A stretch of DNA of 64,000 nt from the NCBI GenBank assembly GCA_016715825.1, contig JADJXO010000001.1:929001-993000 (forward strand), read 5' to 3'. The position numbers were made by a program, and so were the translations under genes. Source of the DNA: Nitrospira sp. (lineage in GTDB: Bacteria > Nitrospirota > Nitrospiria > Nitrospirales > Nitrospiraceae). Within the stretch, counting starts at the first letter, position 1. Each line of letters begins with the position of its first letter. The notes under the pieces were generated by a model. That model was not told where the DNA came from and made no database searches. It was given only the letters and a program-made list of their open reading frames with translations. Below, one piece after another: positions 38,051-47,235 of this stretch.

Positions 38051-39487
38051 TTAGCCCACCTCATGCAGCTTGATCAGATTGGTCCCGCCTGGTTGTCCCA
38101 CGCGAGTGCCTGACAGAATCACAATTTTCCCCCCGGTCTTGATCAGCCCCTCGGATTTTACGCGCCGTTCCGCCTCCTCCACGCGCGCATCGGTCTGTTC
38201 GATCTGCGGCGTGGTGTAGGGAGATACGCCCCAATAGAGCGCCATCTGTTGCCTGACCGGCTCAAACGGAGTGAGTGCGACAATAGGGGCGGATGGACGT
38301 TGTTTGGAAATCAATCGCGCGGTGGACCCACGTTCGCTGAATGTCACGATGGCGCTCGCAGCGATCGATTTTGCTGCGGAGGCTGCCGCGGTACAGATCG
38401 CTTCCGGGAAAGACAGGTTGTCCATATCGGTGTGGCGTTTGAGGATGACACCGGGTTCGACGTCTTCCTCGGCTGCCCGGATGATACGATCCATCACCCG
38501 GACCGTTTCAACTGGATAGGAGCCGACGGCGGTTTCAGCCGACAGCATCACGGCGTCCGTGCCGTCGAAGACAGCATTGGCAACATCCGATGCTTCCGCT
38601 CTGGTCGGGCGCGTCGCCTGTGTCATGGACTCCAGCATTTGGGTGGCCGTGATGACCAGACGCCGACGACGATTCGCTTCAACGATGATTCGCTTCTGCA
38701 ACACCGGCACGGCTTCCGGCCCCATCTCCACACCCAAATCACCGCGAGCGATCATGACGCCATCCGCACAGTTCAGGATCTCTCGTAAAGACTGGACGGC
38801 CTCTGCTCGTTCGATCTTGGCGATGATCGGCAGGTTGCTCCCATGCTCCGCCAACAGAGTCCGAACCGCATCAACATCCTGTGCCCCTCTTACGAAGGAA
38901 AGCGCCACATAATCGACACCGTGCTCGACACCGAATTGAATGTCGATTCGATCTTTGTCGGTCAACGTTGGGGCGCTGACGGCGGTGCCGGGCAAATTGA
39001 TGCCTTTGTGCGAAGTAATCTTCCCGCCGATGATGACGGTGCAGTCGATCCGATCGTCCATGACGCGATCGACAATGAGCTCAATCAGTCCATCATTGAT
39101 GAGTACGCGTGCTCCTGGGCGAAGATCGCGGGTGAGTGCAGGATAGGTGACTGGGATCTCAAGCCCAGAAGGGGGAGGGGAGACTTGCCCTTCAGATTCC
39201 TCCGACATCCGCAGCCGCACCACTTGGCCGGCGTTTACTTGCACCCCATCCTTCGGCAACAGGCCCACTCGAATGCGAGGACCTTGCAGGTCTTGAATAA
39301 TCGCCACCGCTGACCCATGCCGGTCAGCCGCCTCTCGGATGGCGGTGATCGCCTCAGCATGCGATGCATGTGTACCGTGAGAAAAATTCAGCCGAGCGGC
39401 ATTCATACCGCTCTCAATCAATCGACTGAGGATGGCCGGCGCACTACTCGCAGGACCGATCGTGCAGACAATCTTGGCTTTTCGCAT
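38051..39487 (-). CDS. pyk: Pyruvate kinase
   Basis: 478 aa from the ATG at 39487 (MRKAKIVCTIGPASS); a TTG 12 nt further upstream is an alternative with a GGTGGTG just before it. Family motifs: MNAARLNFSHGTH, PIIAKIERAEAVQSL (active-site Lys/Glu), GVMIARGDLGVEMG, ITATQMLESM. It converts PEP and ADP to pyruvate and ATP, the last step of glycolysis. Length is normal and the C-terminal regulatory domain is present. Confidence 0.95.
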   Translation of the reverse strand: MRKAKIVCTIGPASSAPAILSRLIESGMNAARLNFSHGTHASHAEAITAIREAADRHGSAVAIIQDLQGPRIRVGLLPKDGVQVNAGQVVRLRMSEESEGQVSPPPSGLEIPVTYPALTRDLRPGARVLINDGLIELIVDRVMDDRIDCTVIIGGKITSHKGINLPGTAVSAPTLTDKDRIDIQFGVEHGVDYVALSFVRGAQDVDAVRTLLAEHGSNLPIIAKIERAEAVQSLREILNCADGVMIARGDLGVEMGPEAVPVLQKRIIVEANRRRRLVITATQMLESMTQATRPTRAEASDVANAVFDGTDAVMLSAETAVGSYPVETVRVMDRIIRAAEEDVEPGVILKRHTDMDNLSFPEAICTAAASAAKSIAASAIVTFSERGSTARLISKQRPSAPIVALTPFEPVRQQMALYWGVSPYTTPQIEQTDARVEEAERRVKSEGLIKTGGKIVILSGTRVGQPGGTNLIKLHEVG

Positions 39488-39717
39488 GCTCGTGTGCAAT
39501 CACCACCACAAGGCTATTTAGAAACGAGAATAGCATAGATCGATTCTTTTGATAGCATATGTGAGACCGAGTTCTATTTCATGTCCACGAGACCTCTCAG
39601 ATTCCTGCATTTTGCTTTCCTTTTCTCTCTCGACCGGTAGAATGACTTCATCATAATCTCTATTGATAGCGATCTTGATGATCGACGCCTCTCTTCTCTA
39701 ACGAAAAGGCGCACACA

Positions 39718-40791
39718 ATGGCGATCCTCATTTCCGTGGCATCCGGCAAAGGTGGGGTGGGCAAAAGCGTGGTCTCAGCCAACCTGGCGCTGGCACTGGC
39801 CAAGACCGGACGACAGGTCTTGCTGGCCGACCTCGACGTGGGCGGAGCCGATGCTCATATTATGTTTGGGGAACTCAATCCGTCAGTGACCCTGACGGAT
39901 TTTCTGAATAAACGGGTCAGCCGGTTAGAGGACATAGCCGTCCCCATCACATTTCATCCGAACCTTCGTCTCATTGCCGGAACCGGCGAGACCTTGGCGA
40001 CCGCCAATATGGCCTATGCCCGTAAGAAGCGGTTGATGAAACATTTTCAGGAACTCGAGGCCGATGTGGTGGTGCTCGATATCGGAGCAGGGACCAGCTA
40101 CCACGCCCTCGACTTTTTTCTGATGGCCGACATTCATCTGGCTGTAGCCACTCCAGAACCGACTGCGATACTGGACCTCTACCGATTCATTAAGTTAGCC
40201 GCGATTCGCCGTGTCTTGAGCTGTTTTCTCTCGCGGAGCCCTATGTCGGAGGTGCTCTCCAACAAAGATTTCGCGAGCGTAGAAGAAGTCATGGACGTCG
40301 CCGGCGCAACCGACGCAGAGGGACGTGCCACGGCGGCAGCTGCGTTGCAATCGTTTCGACCTGGCTTGATCATCAATCGGGCATCCGGCAGTTCGCAGGT
40401 CAACGTCCTGTACCTCCGCAAGATCCTCCACCAATACGTCGGCGGCGATCTGACCCTGCTGGGCGAAATCCCCGACGACCCAGCTGTGAGCCAAGCTGTC
40501 CGAAAATTCATGCCCGTCATCGAAGCCGCTCCCGAGTCGTCGGCTGCAAAAAGTCTGATGACCGTCTCCGGGGCTGTTGCGCAACTGGTTGAGGCACACG
40601 ACAGAATACGTGTGGAACATGCGGAGCAATCGCAAGAGAAGCAGACAGGAACACTCTCGCCTGAGCCAGAAGTGACGCTCCCTCTTCTTACTCCTACTCG
40701 TGCGAGAACCGATGCGCCGCCCTCACCGCATGCATCGATAACCAAGAGTGGAACGGATATCGTTCAAAACATCAGCAGGGCTGTTGGCTAA
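39718..40791 (+). CDS. MinD/ParA-family ATPase (FlhG-like)
   Basis: 357 aa. Deviant Walker A SGKGGVGKSVVSANLALALA at residue 9, switch I region LADLDVGGADAHIMFG, and VVVLDIGAGTSYHALDFFL (Walker B/switch II). The C-terminal 60 residues are a Pro/Thr/Glu-rich tail rather than a clear amphipathic membrane helix. Such ATPases place or count flagella, pili or other polar structures. No partner gene is adjacent, although pilus ATPases lie a few kb downstream. Exact role open. Confidence 0.75.
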   Translation: MAILISVASGKGGVGKSVVSANLALALAKTGRQVLLADLDVGGADAHIMFGELNPSVTLTDFLNKRVSRLEDIAVPITFHPNLRLIAGTGETLATANMAYARKKRLMKHFQELEADVVVLDIGAGTSYHALDFFLMADIHLAVATPEPTAILDLYRFIKLAAIRRVLSCFLSRSPMSEVLSNKDFASVEEVMDVAGATDAEGRATAAAALQSFRPGLIINRASGSSQVNVLYLRKILHQYVGGDLTLLGEIPDDPAVSQAVRKFMPVIEAAPESSAAKSLMTVSGAVAQLVEAHDRIRVEHAEQSQEKQTGTLSPEPEVTLPLLTPTRARTDAPPSPHASITKSGTDIVQNISRAVG

Positions 40792-40841
40792 ATCGAGCTG
40801 TCTCGTAGAATCTGGCATGAGGTTGAGGACAGCATAGCGGA

Positions 40842-41819
40842 TCAAAACCCAAGTTCTTTTTCCAGGTCGGCTTTTTTCTTATCGAACTGCTTTTGCTCGG
40901 CCTCACTTTTCTGGCTGAACATGCCTTTCATACTTTCGCCGGCTTTTTCCATGGCCCGCTGCGACGCCTCGCTCTGCTTTTTAATCTGAGCCGCCATATC
41001 CTTGGCCTTCGGCGAGCCGGAGAATTCGTAGTACATCATCGCCTGCCCCTGCGTGAACGTCGGATCGGGGCGCTTCATGATGGTGTCGCCTCGTAATTCC
41101 GCGCGATCCTTCGCCGGCTTGTCTCCTCCTGGTACATACTTCATCCACAGAGCGGCGCTCCTGAGCTTCTCGAGCGACTGTGCCGAGGCTTTCCCCAGTT
41201 CACCGATATTGCCGGTTAAACCCTGCGCGTCTTTTTCCTCTGCCTTCATCAATCGGTCAGCATTGGCTGACGCCACCTTTCGTAACGCTTGCTGGAACGC
41301 GGGTGGGGAAGCATAGGAGGCTCTCGAGCCGGTATTGGGATCGACCGGACCGGACCGGTTGTTATCGATGTTCCAGGCCGCCTCAAAAAGTCGGAGATCG
41401 TCAGGCTTCGCCTGAACCGCCTTCAGGAGCACCCGATTGGCTTCGTGCTGGTCGCCGATGGTTTCAAAATAGCGAAACGCCGAGGTGTGCCCATCGGCCC
41501 GCACCGGTTCACCGGAATACAGCAGCCCTTTGACCTCGGCAGCTTTAGCCAAATCCCGCCCGAGCTTCGGCATGTTGGTCTTGGCCCTCGTGACCGCGTG
41601 CTTATCATACCGATCCATACACTCGTCAAAGCCGATTTGCATATAGGCGACAAAGAGGGCGCCCGGCTGACCCGATTGTTCAGCTTTTTGCAGCGCAGCT
41701 GATCGAGCCAACGCCGCTTTCTTTTCCTCATCACCCAAACAGGGATCATCCGCATGGACCACCGGAGCGGTGAGGACGACTCCGATCAGGGCATATCCGG
41801 CTAATTGTATCAGGCGCAT
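40842..41819 (-). CDS. Secreted hypothetical protein, helical
   Basis: 325 aa with a signal peptide (LAGYALIGVVLTAPVVHA, cleavage near residue 23). The mature part is mainly helical and charged, with a TPR-like FRYFETIGDQHEANRVLLKAVQAKPDDL segment near residue 115, and ends in a Lys/Glu-rich coiled-coil-like tail (QFDKKKADLEKELGF). Two Cys in the N-terminal part. It lies 16 nt downstream of, and on the same strand as, the next secreted protein, so the two are probably co-transcribed. Function unknown. Confidence 0.7.
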   Translation of the reverse strand: MRLIQLAGYALIGVVLTAPVVHADDPCLGDEEKKAALARSAALQKAEQSGQPGALFVAYMQIGFDECMDRYDKHAVTRAKTNMPKLGRDLAKAAEVKGLLYSGEPVRADGHTSAFRYFETIGDQHEANRVLLKAVQAKPDDLRLFEAAWNIDNNRSGPVDPNTGSRASYASPPAFQQALRKVASANADRLMKAEEKDAQGLTGNIGELGKASAQSLEKLRSAALWMKYVPGGDKPAKDRAELRGDTIMKRPDPTFTQGQAMMYYEFSGSPKAKDMAAQIKKQSEASQRAMEKAGESMKGMFSQKSEAEQKQFDKKKADLEKELGF

Positions 41820-41835
41820 GGGTGATGACCTCCGC

Positions 41836-42585
41836 TTACTTGCCGAATAGGCCTTTCATCATCTTATTCATGTCGACGGGAAGATCGCGGTCGCCGCTCT
41901 TTCCACTGTCTTGGGTTTCGCCGGCCTGTTTTCTGCCCGCACGACGCTGCTCCGCATTTTTCCGAAGTTCCTCAAGATTGGGCACACCAGCCCCTCCCAT
42001 CATCGCACCCATGTCGTTCTTAGTGTAGCCGTCCGGAATCTCGAACAGGGCGGGGTTCTGTTTTTCAATCTTCAAATTGGTCAGCTCACTGGTCATGCGC
42101 ATCTTCTTGTCGCCTTCTTTGGACAGCATGTCCATCTTGACAGTGATGCCTTCTTTGGTGGTCCAGAAGAAGCCCCCGAATTTACCCGATCCGTCCTTCT
42201 TCACGGCCACGACCTTGGACTTGGTGGTTTTCATGCCGTTGATCGTCTCCTGACCGACCTCCGCCTGCTCGACCAGATCGAATGTGTCCATGCCGGACTG
42301 GCTCGATGCATCCATCGGCATTTCCATATACATATTGCCCATCAGCTGCCACACGACCTTCTTATCCTTCCGAATGATGGACGTCATGCCGTCCGCTCCA
42401 CCCATCTCCATCCGATCCTTGTTGGCCGTATGATAGATGCGGGACTTCATCGTCATGCCGCCTTCTGTTTCCATGGTGCTGTCGGCCGAGTAATCGACCT
42501 GTACTTCCGGTAGGGATGTCGCACTCACCGTGAGCGGGGCGAGCATGACGCAACTCCACATCGTGGCATGACGCAAGAATTTCAT
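41836..42585 (-). CDS. Secreted DUF4412-like protein (LolA-type fold)
   Basis: 249 aa. Signal peptide to about residue 22 (MLAPLTVSATS). The mature part shows repeated beta-hairpin pattern: VQVDYSADSTMETEGGMTMK, KDRMEMGGADGMTSIIRKDKK, YMEMPMD, VKMDMLSKEGDKKMRM, ALFEIPDGY. This fits DUF4412/LolA-like periplasmic proteins. It is strikingly Met-rich (including a C-terminal NDMGAMMGG), which could reflect metal or lipid contacts, but that is speculation. Operon with the helical protein downstream. Confidence 0.65.
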   Translation of the reverse strand: MKFLRHATMWSCVMLAPLTVSATSLPEVQVDYSADSTMETEGGMTMKSRIYHTANKDRMEMGGADGMTSIIRKDKKVVWQLMGNMYMEMPMDASSQSGMDTFDLVEQAEVGQETINGMKTTKSKVVAVKKDGSGKFGGFFWTTKEGITVKMDMLSKEGDKKMRMTSELTNLKIEKQNPALFEIPDGYTKNDMGAMMGGAGVPNLEELRKNAEQRRAGRKQAGETQDSGKSGDRDLPVDMNKMMKGLFGK

Positions 42586-42678
42586 GAACAGATCCTCCTG
42601 GAAAGGGATGTTGTGGGGGAAAGAGGATAGCGAGATTTGGTAGGGAGAGTCAATAAGCAGAACTCTGGAGGATAGTGC

Positions 42679-43404
42679 TCATGGAATCTCCAGACCGATC
42701 GGAAAAGTCGCGGCATACCCGTCGTGCGTGGCCGTCGGGTCCAACATTAACGCATCGCCGCCCTGCCGAAAAATGAAGTCTTGCCGATTTCTCATTCTCC
42801 GTGAGCCGTTCGACGAGTAGGGGAGACTCCCCTGGACACGATCGGTCAGTTCATCGGGACAATATACTTGCGATGTAAACTCAACAGCCCGGCGAGCCCT
42901 CGGTGTCGTGCGAATCTTAAAGTGGATATGCACGGTTCGCATGGGATACCAGCCCGGATAGATCGTCATGAACCGGGCGTCGCCCTGGGCATCCGTCATC
43001 TGATGGCCTCGCAAGAACTTCTGGCCGACCGTGTTGAATCCAGGATCTTCGACATCTGAATACACTCCTCTCGCATCGCAGTGCCAGACATCCACCTGGG
43101 CATCGGGCAGGGGATGGCACTCGCCGGCGCGGAAGCGAGACACGTGAAAGGTGAGGGCAAAGGGTGTCCCAGGCACGCTCCGCCCACTGATCGGGTCTGT
43201 GCGAATATCAGATCGGTGCAATCGTTCATCGACGAAGTAGGGGCCCTCGGTTTGCTCAGGACGGACGACGCAGAGAGGTCGAGACATCGCGTCAAGTGTC
43301 GGTATTGCTCCCGGTTTTCCTCCGATGAGGTAGGCGATACTCGTGGTTCCCAACAGAACCAGTGTGTCACGGCGCGAAAGAACGCTCATGAATGGAGCAT
43401 GCAC
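42679..43404 (-). CDS. Intradiol ring-cleavage dioxygenase-like protein, Tat-type N-terminus
   Basis: About 241 aa. Family features: TEGPYFVDERLHRSDIR, AQVDVWHCDARGVYSDVEDP, and IYPGWYPMRTVHIHFKI, giving the two Tyr and two His ligands of the Fe(III) site. The N-terminus SRRDTLVLLGTTSIAYLI looks like a twin-arginine signal. The GTG start at 43404 overlaps the upstream stop (TAGTG) and has an AGGAG site at about 6 nt; an ATG at 43389 is the alternative. Known relatives cleave catechols; secreted members of this fold are often uncharacterised. Confidence 0.75.
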   Translation of the reverse strand: MHAPFMSVLSRRDTLVLLGTTSIAYLIGGKPGAIPTLDAMSRPLCVVRPEQTEGPYFVDERLHRSDIRTDPISGRSVPGTPFALTFHVSRFRAGECHPLPDAQVDVWHCDARGVYSDVEDPGFNTVGQKFLRGHQMTDAQGDARFMTIYPGWYPMRTVHIHFKIRTTPRARRAVEFTSQVYCPDELTDRVQGSLPYSSNGSRRMRNRQDFIFRQGGDALMLDPTATHDGYAATFPIGLEIP

Positions 43405-44138
43405 TATCTTCTCCTCAGTCGTGGGTGGACATTCGAAGGTGGCGGCGGAGACGAAAATGATCCTGAACCTGATGAGAACCCACGAGAAGGCCCATAGAAT
43501 CCACGTCCACCGTAGCCGCCATATCCGCCATAGCCACCAAATGGTCCCCAGAAACTCCGGTATCCACCATAGGGACTGAACCCGCTATACCCATAGGGTG
43601 GATAGTAAGCCCCGTAGTATGGACTTCGATCTCTTCGTCTGTTCGCGGCGATGCTGTTCCAATCGATGATATGTTTCACCTCAAGCAGCGGGTAGGTATA
43701 GTCACTTTCGTCCAGCTGTCTTGTCGTCTCACCTGTCACAGTCCCGATCACGGTGATGGGTGTTCCTTCCGGCAAGCTGGCTGGGTCGAGAAATGCTGGC
43801 CGAACCGCCAGGAATCGTCCCTCTGACCGAAGACGCTCCTCCGTCAAGAGGCCGTCTTTTGCAGTCGGCAGTTGCAAGATTTCCAATTCGGTTCCCGCTC
43901 CCGTTCGTTTGGCCCGAATCACGTTGCCGCCGATCATGACGGTTCGCCCGATGTACTCACTGGGAGCTTGTTTGAGCGCCGCAAAACTGACGGTCGTATC
44001 GATTTCTTTTTCCAGTCCAAGAGGCACACCGAGGAGCTCCGTATCACGCTGGACTTGATGGATCGACTCTGCGCAGGCTGAACACATGAGCACTGCCCCG
44101 ACCAGGGGAGCGAGTATCGACGTGCGAGACATGGTCAT
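43404..44138 (-). CDS. slp: Slp-family outer-membrane lipoprotein with Gly/Tyr-rich tail
   Basis: 244 aa. A short signal with a Cys cluster (VLMCSACAES; Cys22 is the likely lipidation site, though the -3 Cys is unusual) leads into the Slp domain: YIGRTVMIGGNVIRAKRT, ELEILQLPT, EGTPITVIGTVTG, and YPLLEVKHIIDW. After about residue 160 comes a low-complexity tail of Gly, Tyr, Pro and Ser (PFGGYGGYGGYGGRGFYG), absent from ordinary Slp proteins. Its stop overlaps the dioxygenase start. Probably anchored in the outer membrane. Confidence 0.8.
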   Translation of the reverse strand: MTMSRTSILAPLVGAVLMCSACAESIHQVQRDTELLGVPLGLEKEIDTTVSFAALKQAPSEYIGRTVMIGGNVIRAKRTGAGTELEILQLPTAKDGLLTEERLRSEGRFLAVRPAFLDPASLPEGTPITVIGTVTGETTRQLDESDYTYPLLEVKHIIDWNSIAANRRRDRSPYYGAYYPPYGYSGFSPYGGYRSFWGPFGGYGGYGGYGGRGFYGPSRGFSSGSGSFSSPPPPSNVHPRLRRR

Positions 44139-44147
44139 TCTCCTCTC

Positions 44148-44795
44148 CTAGAAGTGATAGGACAGCCCACCAAGGATATGCTGTGCCCGGTAATTGCCGC
44201 TGAACCCACCCAAATCACCGAAGGCTTGATCGAACTTGAGCGTCGCACCAGTGTACTTGTATTCGCCGAAGATCGCGATTTTTGGTGTGAGGAACGCGCG
44301 CAGACCAGCCAGTACGTTCCATGCTGCCGCCACATCTGAATCGCTTCGTACCGTCGGAGTATCGCCGATGTGGGCGATGGCGGCTCCGATCCCAGCACCG
44401 ACATACGGCTGAAGCGTGCGACCTGGGTACCGGGCAATAAAATTGGCTCCGACGGTGGTCACTCTCATATGGATACCAGGATCGGTATCTAGCTGCTTGA
44501 TGTGGGGGGTCGTATGCAACACTTCTCCCTCGATGCCATACCAACTGTGTCCTGGGAAATATCCCACCTTCGCCCCGTAGGTGATTGAATTTTGCAAGTC
44601 AAAGTCTACAAAAGGACCAGGCACTCCGGCCTGAGATCCTGTTCCGGCGATACTGTTGATGCGGTCCGCAAAGTTTACCCCTGCGGTTCCGGCAACATAC
44701 ATTTCCGCGGGTGTAGAAATCGGCTTCATGGTGAGGATCATGAGCGTCGCTGCTAGACAACACTGCTTAGCAACTACCGAGGTTTGTGTATGCAT
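44148..44795 (-). CDS. Outer-membrane beta-barrel protein
   Basis: 215 aa from the ATG at 44795, chosen because an AAGGAG site sits about 7 nt upstream; longer frames add only unlikely N-terminal residues. After the signal (AATLMILTMKPISTPAEM) the protein alternates hydrophobic and polar residues: YVAGTAGVNFADRIN, SITYGAKVGYF, LQPYVGAGIGAAIAHIG, KIAIFGEYKYTGATLKFD, and ends HILGGLSYHF with the terminal Phe expected for barrels. It fits the 8-stranded OmpA/OmpW-like porin fold. It lies 9 nt upstream of slp, in the same envelope operon. Confidence 0.75.
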   Translation of the reverse strand: MHTQTSVVAKQCCLAATLMILTMKPISTPAEMYVAGTAGVNFADRINSIAGTGSQAGVPGPFVDFDLQNSITYGAKVGYFPGHSWYGIEGEVLHTTPHIKQLDTDPGIHMRVTTVGANFIARYPGRTLQPYVGAGIGAAIAHIGDTPTVRSDSDVAAAWNVLAGLRAFLTPKIAIFGEYKYTGATLKFDQAFGDLGGFSGNYRAQHILGGLSYHF

Positions 44796-44965
44796 ATGCG
44801 TGCTCCTTCGCGTCATCATACCAAAACTTTTGTGCGTGCACAGTGCCATCATCACAGGCAACCGAAGTCTGCGAAGGGACAGATTGAGAAGAATGGACAG
44901 ACTGATGAATATTTCGCTTTCCTATCCAAGAATAATTCGGTGTCAGAGGGTCGATAAAATTAGGG

Positions 44966-44971
44966 TTGACA
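44966..44971 (+). promoter_or_regulatory. Possible -35 element upstream of yidB
   Basis: A consensus TTGACA lies about 100 nt before the yidB start. The sequence 17 nt downstream (ACATAT) is a poor -10 match, so only the -35 half is convincing. Confidence 0.3.
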
Positions 44972-45070
44972 GATCGACCGTTCTCAAGACATATGGTGTA
45001 AGCCCTAGGGAATACAGCAAGACGACAGGATTCCAACGTCACTTCACTTAATGTAAGGAAGGAGCTGAGC

Positions 45071-45481
45071 ATGGGATTGATGGATCAATTGGGACAAGCC
45101 GTTGGCGGAATGATGGGTAACCAGGCCGGACAGAATCCTCTTCTGCAAGCTGTGGCAGGCCTTCTCGGAAAGGACAGTGGAATCGGTGGATTAGCCGGCC
45201 TCGTTCAGGCATTCCAGAAGAACGGACTCGGTGACCTCGTCAACTCATGGGTGAGCACAGGACAAAACACACCGGCCACACCAAGCCAAATTGAACAGGG
45301 CTTAGGAGGTGATCTCCTCAACCAATTAGCAGGAAAAGCAGGACTGTCCTCTGGCGCAGCAAGCTCACAGCTTGCCGGCCTTCTGCCGGATCTTATCGAC
45401 AAGCTGACACCCAACGGAAAAGTCGAAGCGGGAGGGCTTGATCAGCTCATGAAACTCGTTCAAGGGAAGATGGGTGCTTGA
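45071..45481 (+). CDS. yidB: YidB family protein (DUF937)
   Basis: 136 aa. GLMDQLGQAVGGMMGN, LLQAVAGLLG, GIGGLAGLVQAFQKNGLGDLVNSWVS (the family's core) and QIEQGLGGDLLNQLAGKAGL. An AAGGAAGGAG site lies just upstream of the ATG. YidB proteins are small, widespread and of unknown function. The stop overlaps the TTG start of the cytochrome gene. Confidence 0.9.
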   Translation: MGLMDQLGQAVGGMMGNQAGQNPLLQAVAGLLGKDSGIGGLAGLVQAFQKNGLGDLVNSWVSTGQNTPATPSQIEQGLGGDLLNQLAGKAGLSSGAASSQLAGLLPDLIDKLTPNGKVEAGGLDQLMKLVQGKMGA

Positions 45482-46014
45482 AGAAGAGCGTACGACGTAC
45501 GCTTGACCCTTCGCCCAAACACCCCAATATGCACACACGGGACCGGCTCGCTGTCTGGATGACCATCGGGCTGGTCACGTTATCAGCTGCTTGGGCACTG
45601 CGTGAGCCGCCATCCTCCAGAGTGACTCCTGGGGACTCAGCGTTTCCCACTCTCACTCCGGAAACGATTCCGTTAGTCACGGGTGATGAACCCATCATCG
45701 ATATTTTTACTCGAGCTGGTTGTGCAGTCTGTCATATCATTCCTGGAATTCCTGGTGCCGACGGTCGAGTGGGACCTCGCTTAGTGCTCGGCACGACAGG
45801 CAGAGAACGACTCCGCGACCCTACGTATCACGGGAACGCCACAACCGTGCACGAGTACATCGTTGAATCCGTGCTGGAGCCGCAACAATTCATCGTCCAC
45901 GGGTACCCAGAGCATACGATGCCAGCTTGGTATGGATCCAAGCTCAGCGCGTTGGCACTGGAAAAGATGGCGTCCTATCTGGAACGTCAGGAGGAGGAGA
46001 ATCTGGGCCGCTGA
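45478..46014 (+). CDS. Membrane-anchored monoheme cytochrome c
   Basis: Up to 178 aa from a TTG at 45478 that overlaps the yidB stop, with a GGGAAG motif upstream; ATG 45529 would give 161 aa and no obvious ribosome site. One N-terminal hydrophobic helix (AVWMTIGLVTLSAAWAL) anchors or exports the protein. The single heme site is AGCAVCHIIPG (CxxCH); HTMPAW supplies the likely Met ligand. Class I cytochrome c fold. An electron-transfer role in the periplasm is inferred; the partner is unknown. Confidence 0.8.
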   Translation: MKKSVRRTLDPSPKHPNMHTRDRLAVWMTIGLVTLSAAWALREPPSSRVTPGDSAFPTLTPETIPLVTGDEPIIDIFTRAGCAVCHIIPGIPGADGRVGPRLVLGTTGRERLRDPTYHGNATTVHEYIVESVLEPQQFIVHGYPEHTMPAWYGSKLSALALEKMASYLERQEEENLGR

Positions 46015-46033
46015 GAAGTGATACGAGGTTGGC

Positions 46034-47209
46034 TTATCGCTTCCGGAGTGGGGTCACGTTACCGGAGGCGCCTCCTTGAATTTTGAATGCGTCTGTCCCG
46101 TGATCTCCCATCTGCTTATCGAGCAACGCGTTGACTGCCTCGTCGCCTTTAAGTCCTTCGAGTTTGATCTTGAGACGTAGATTATTGGCGCTATCCGCAT
46201 TGATGAGCGCCTGCTCCAGCGTGATCTTGTTGTCCTTATATAGTTGAAACAGCACATGATCGAAGGTCTGACAACCCTCGTCCACCCCCTGTTCCATCGC
46301 TTCCTTTAGGATATCGACTTCGGCTTTCTTGATAAGATCCTTGATACGTGGGGTATCCAGCATGATTTCCAATGCGGGAACACGCCTGCCATCGACTGAT
46401 GGAATCAACCGTTGAGAGATAATCGCTCGCAAATTGAGAGACAGTTGCAAATAGATTTGAGCATGGCGCTCGACTGGAAAAAAATTCATGATCCGTTCGA
46501 TCGCTTGGTTCGCATTATTCGAGTGGAGCGTCCCGATGCAGAGATGACCGGTTTCGGCAAAGGTGATCGCCGCTTCCATCGTTTCTGTATCACGTATTTC
46601 TCCAATCAGGATCACATCCGGCGCTTGACGGAGTGTATTCTTCAGAGCGTTCTGGAAGGTTAGCGTATCGAAGCCGACTTCGCGTTGCGTAATGATCGAC
46701 TTCTTATGTTGATGGACAAACTCAATCGGGTCTTCCACGGTAATGATATGGCCCTGGTGAACGTTATTACGATGGTCGATCATGGCCGCCAGCGAGGTCG
46801 ACTTACCGGAGCCGGTGGCGCCCACTACCAAGACAAGCCCTCGCTTGGTCATCGCAATATCTTTGATGATCGGGGGGAGTTGTAACTGCTCGACCGTCTG
46901 AATCTCAGCTTTAATGTGACGGAAGACCACCCCGACATTACCTTTTTGCCGAAAGATGTTGACACGGAAACGCCCCAACTCTTTATAGTAGAGCGCTAAG
47001 TTCATCTCCATCTTTTCTTCGAACTCGCTCCGCTGCTGACCTCGCATGAGAGCCAGTGCCAATGCCTCCAGTTGTTCGTTGGTGAACGGCGGGGCATCAG
47101 TTTGCTGAGTCATTCCATGGATTCGGTAGATCGGGGGAGCATCGACAGTCAAATAGAGGTCCGACGATTCGCGATCTACCATGACTTTCAAGAGACTTCG
47201 AACATCCAT
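46034..47209 (-). CDS. pilU: PilT/PilU-family type IV pilus retraction ATPase (PilU-like)
   Basis: 391 aa. Walker A VVGATGSGKSTSLAAMI near residue 130, HIITVEDPIEFVHQHKK (Asp box), Walker B VILIGEIRDTETMEAA, and HLCIGTLHSNNANQAIERI (His box). The C-terminal part resembles PilU more than PilT: it has the longer tail (ALLDKQMGDHGTDAF) and SLNLRAIISQRLI in place of the PilT version. Known role: accessory ATPase in pilus retraction, acting with PilT. It follows pilT by 26 nt on the same strand. Confidence 0.85.
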   Translation of the reverse strand: MDVRSLLKVMVDRESSDLYLTVDAPPIYRIHGMTQQTDAPPFTNEQLEALALALMRGQQRSEFEEKMEMNLALYYKELGRFRVNIFRQKGNVGVVFRHIKAEIQTVEQLQLPPIIKDIAMTKRGLVLVVGATGSGKSTSLAAMIDHRNNVHQGHIITVEDPIEFVHQHKKSIITQREVGFDTLTFQNALKNTLRQAPDVILIGEIRDTETMEAAITFAETGHLCIGTLHSNNANQAIERIMNFFPVERHAQIYLQLSLNLRAIISQRLIPSVDGRRVPALEIMLDTPRIKDLIKKAEVDILKEAMEQGVDEGCQTFDHVLFQLYKDNKITLEQALINADSANNLRLKIKLEGLKGDEAVNALLDKQMGDHGTDAFKIQGGASGNVTPLRKR

Positions 47210-47235
47210 GATGAGACTCTGCCTTTGTGCCTGTT

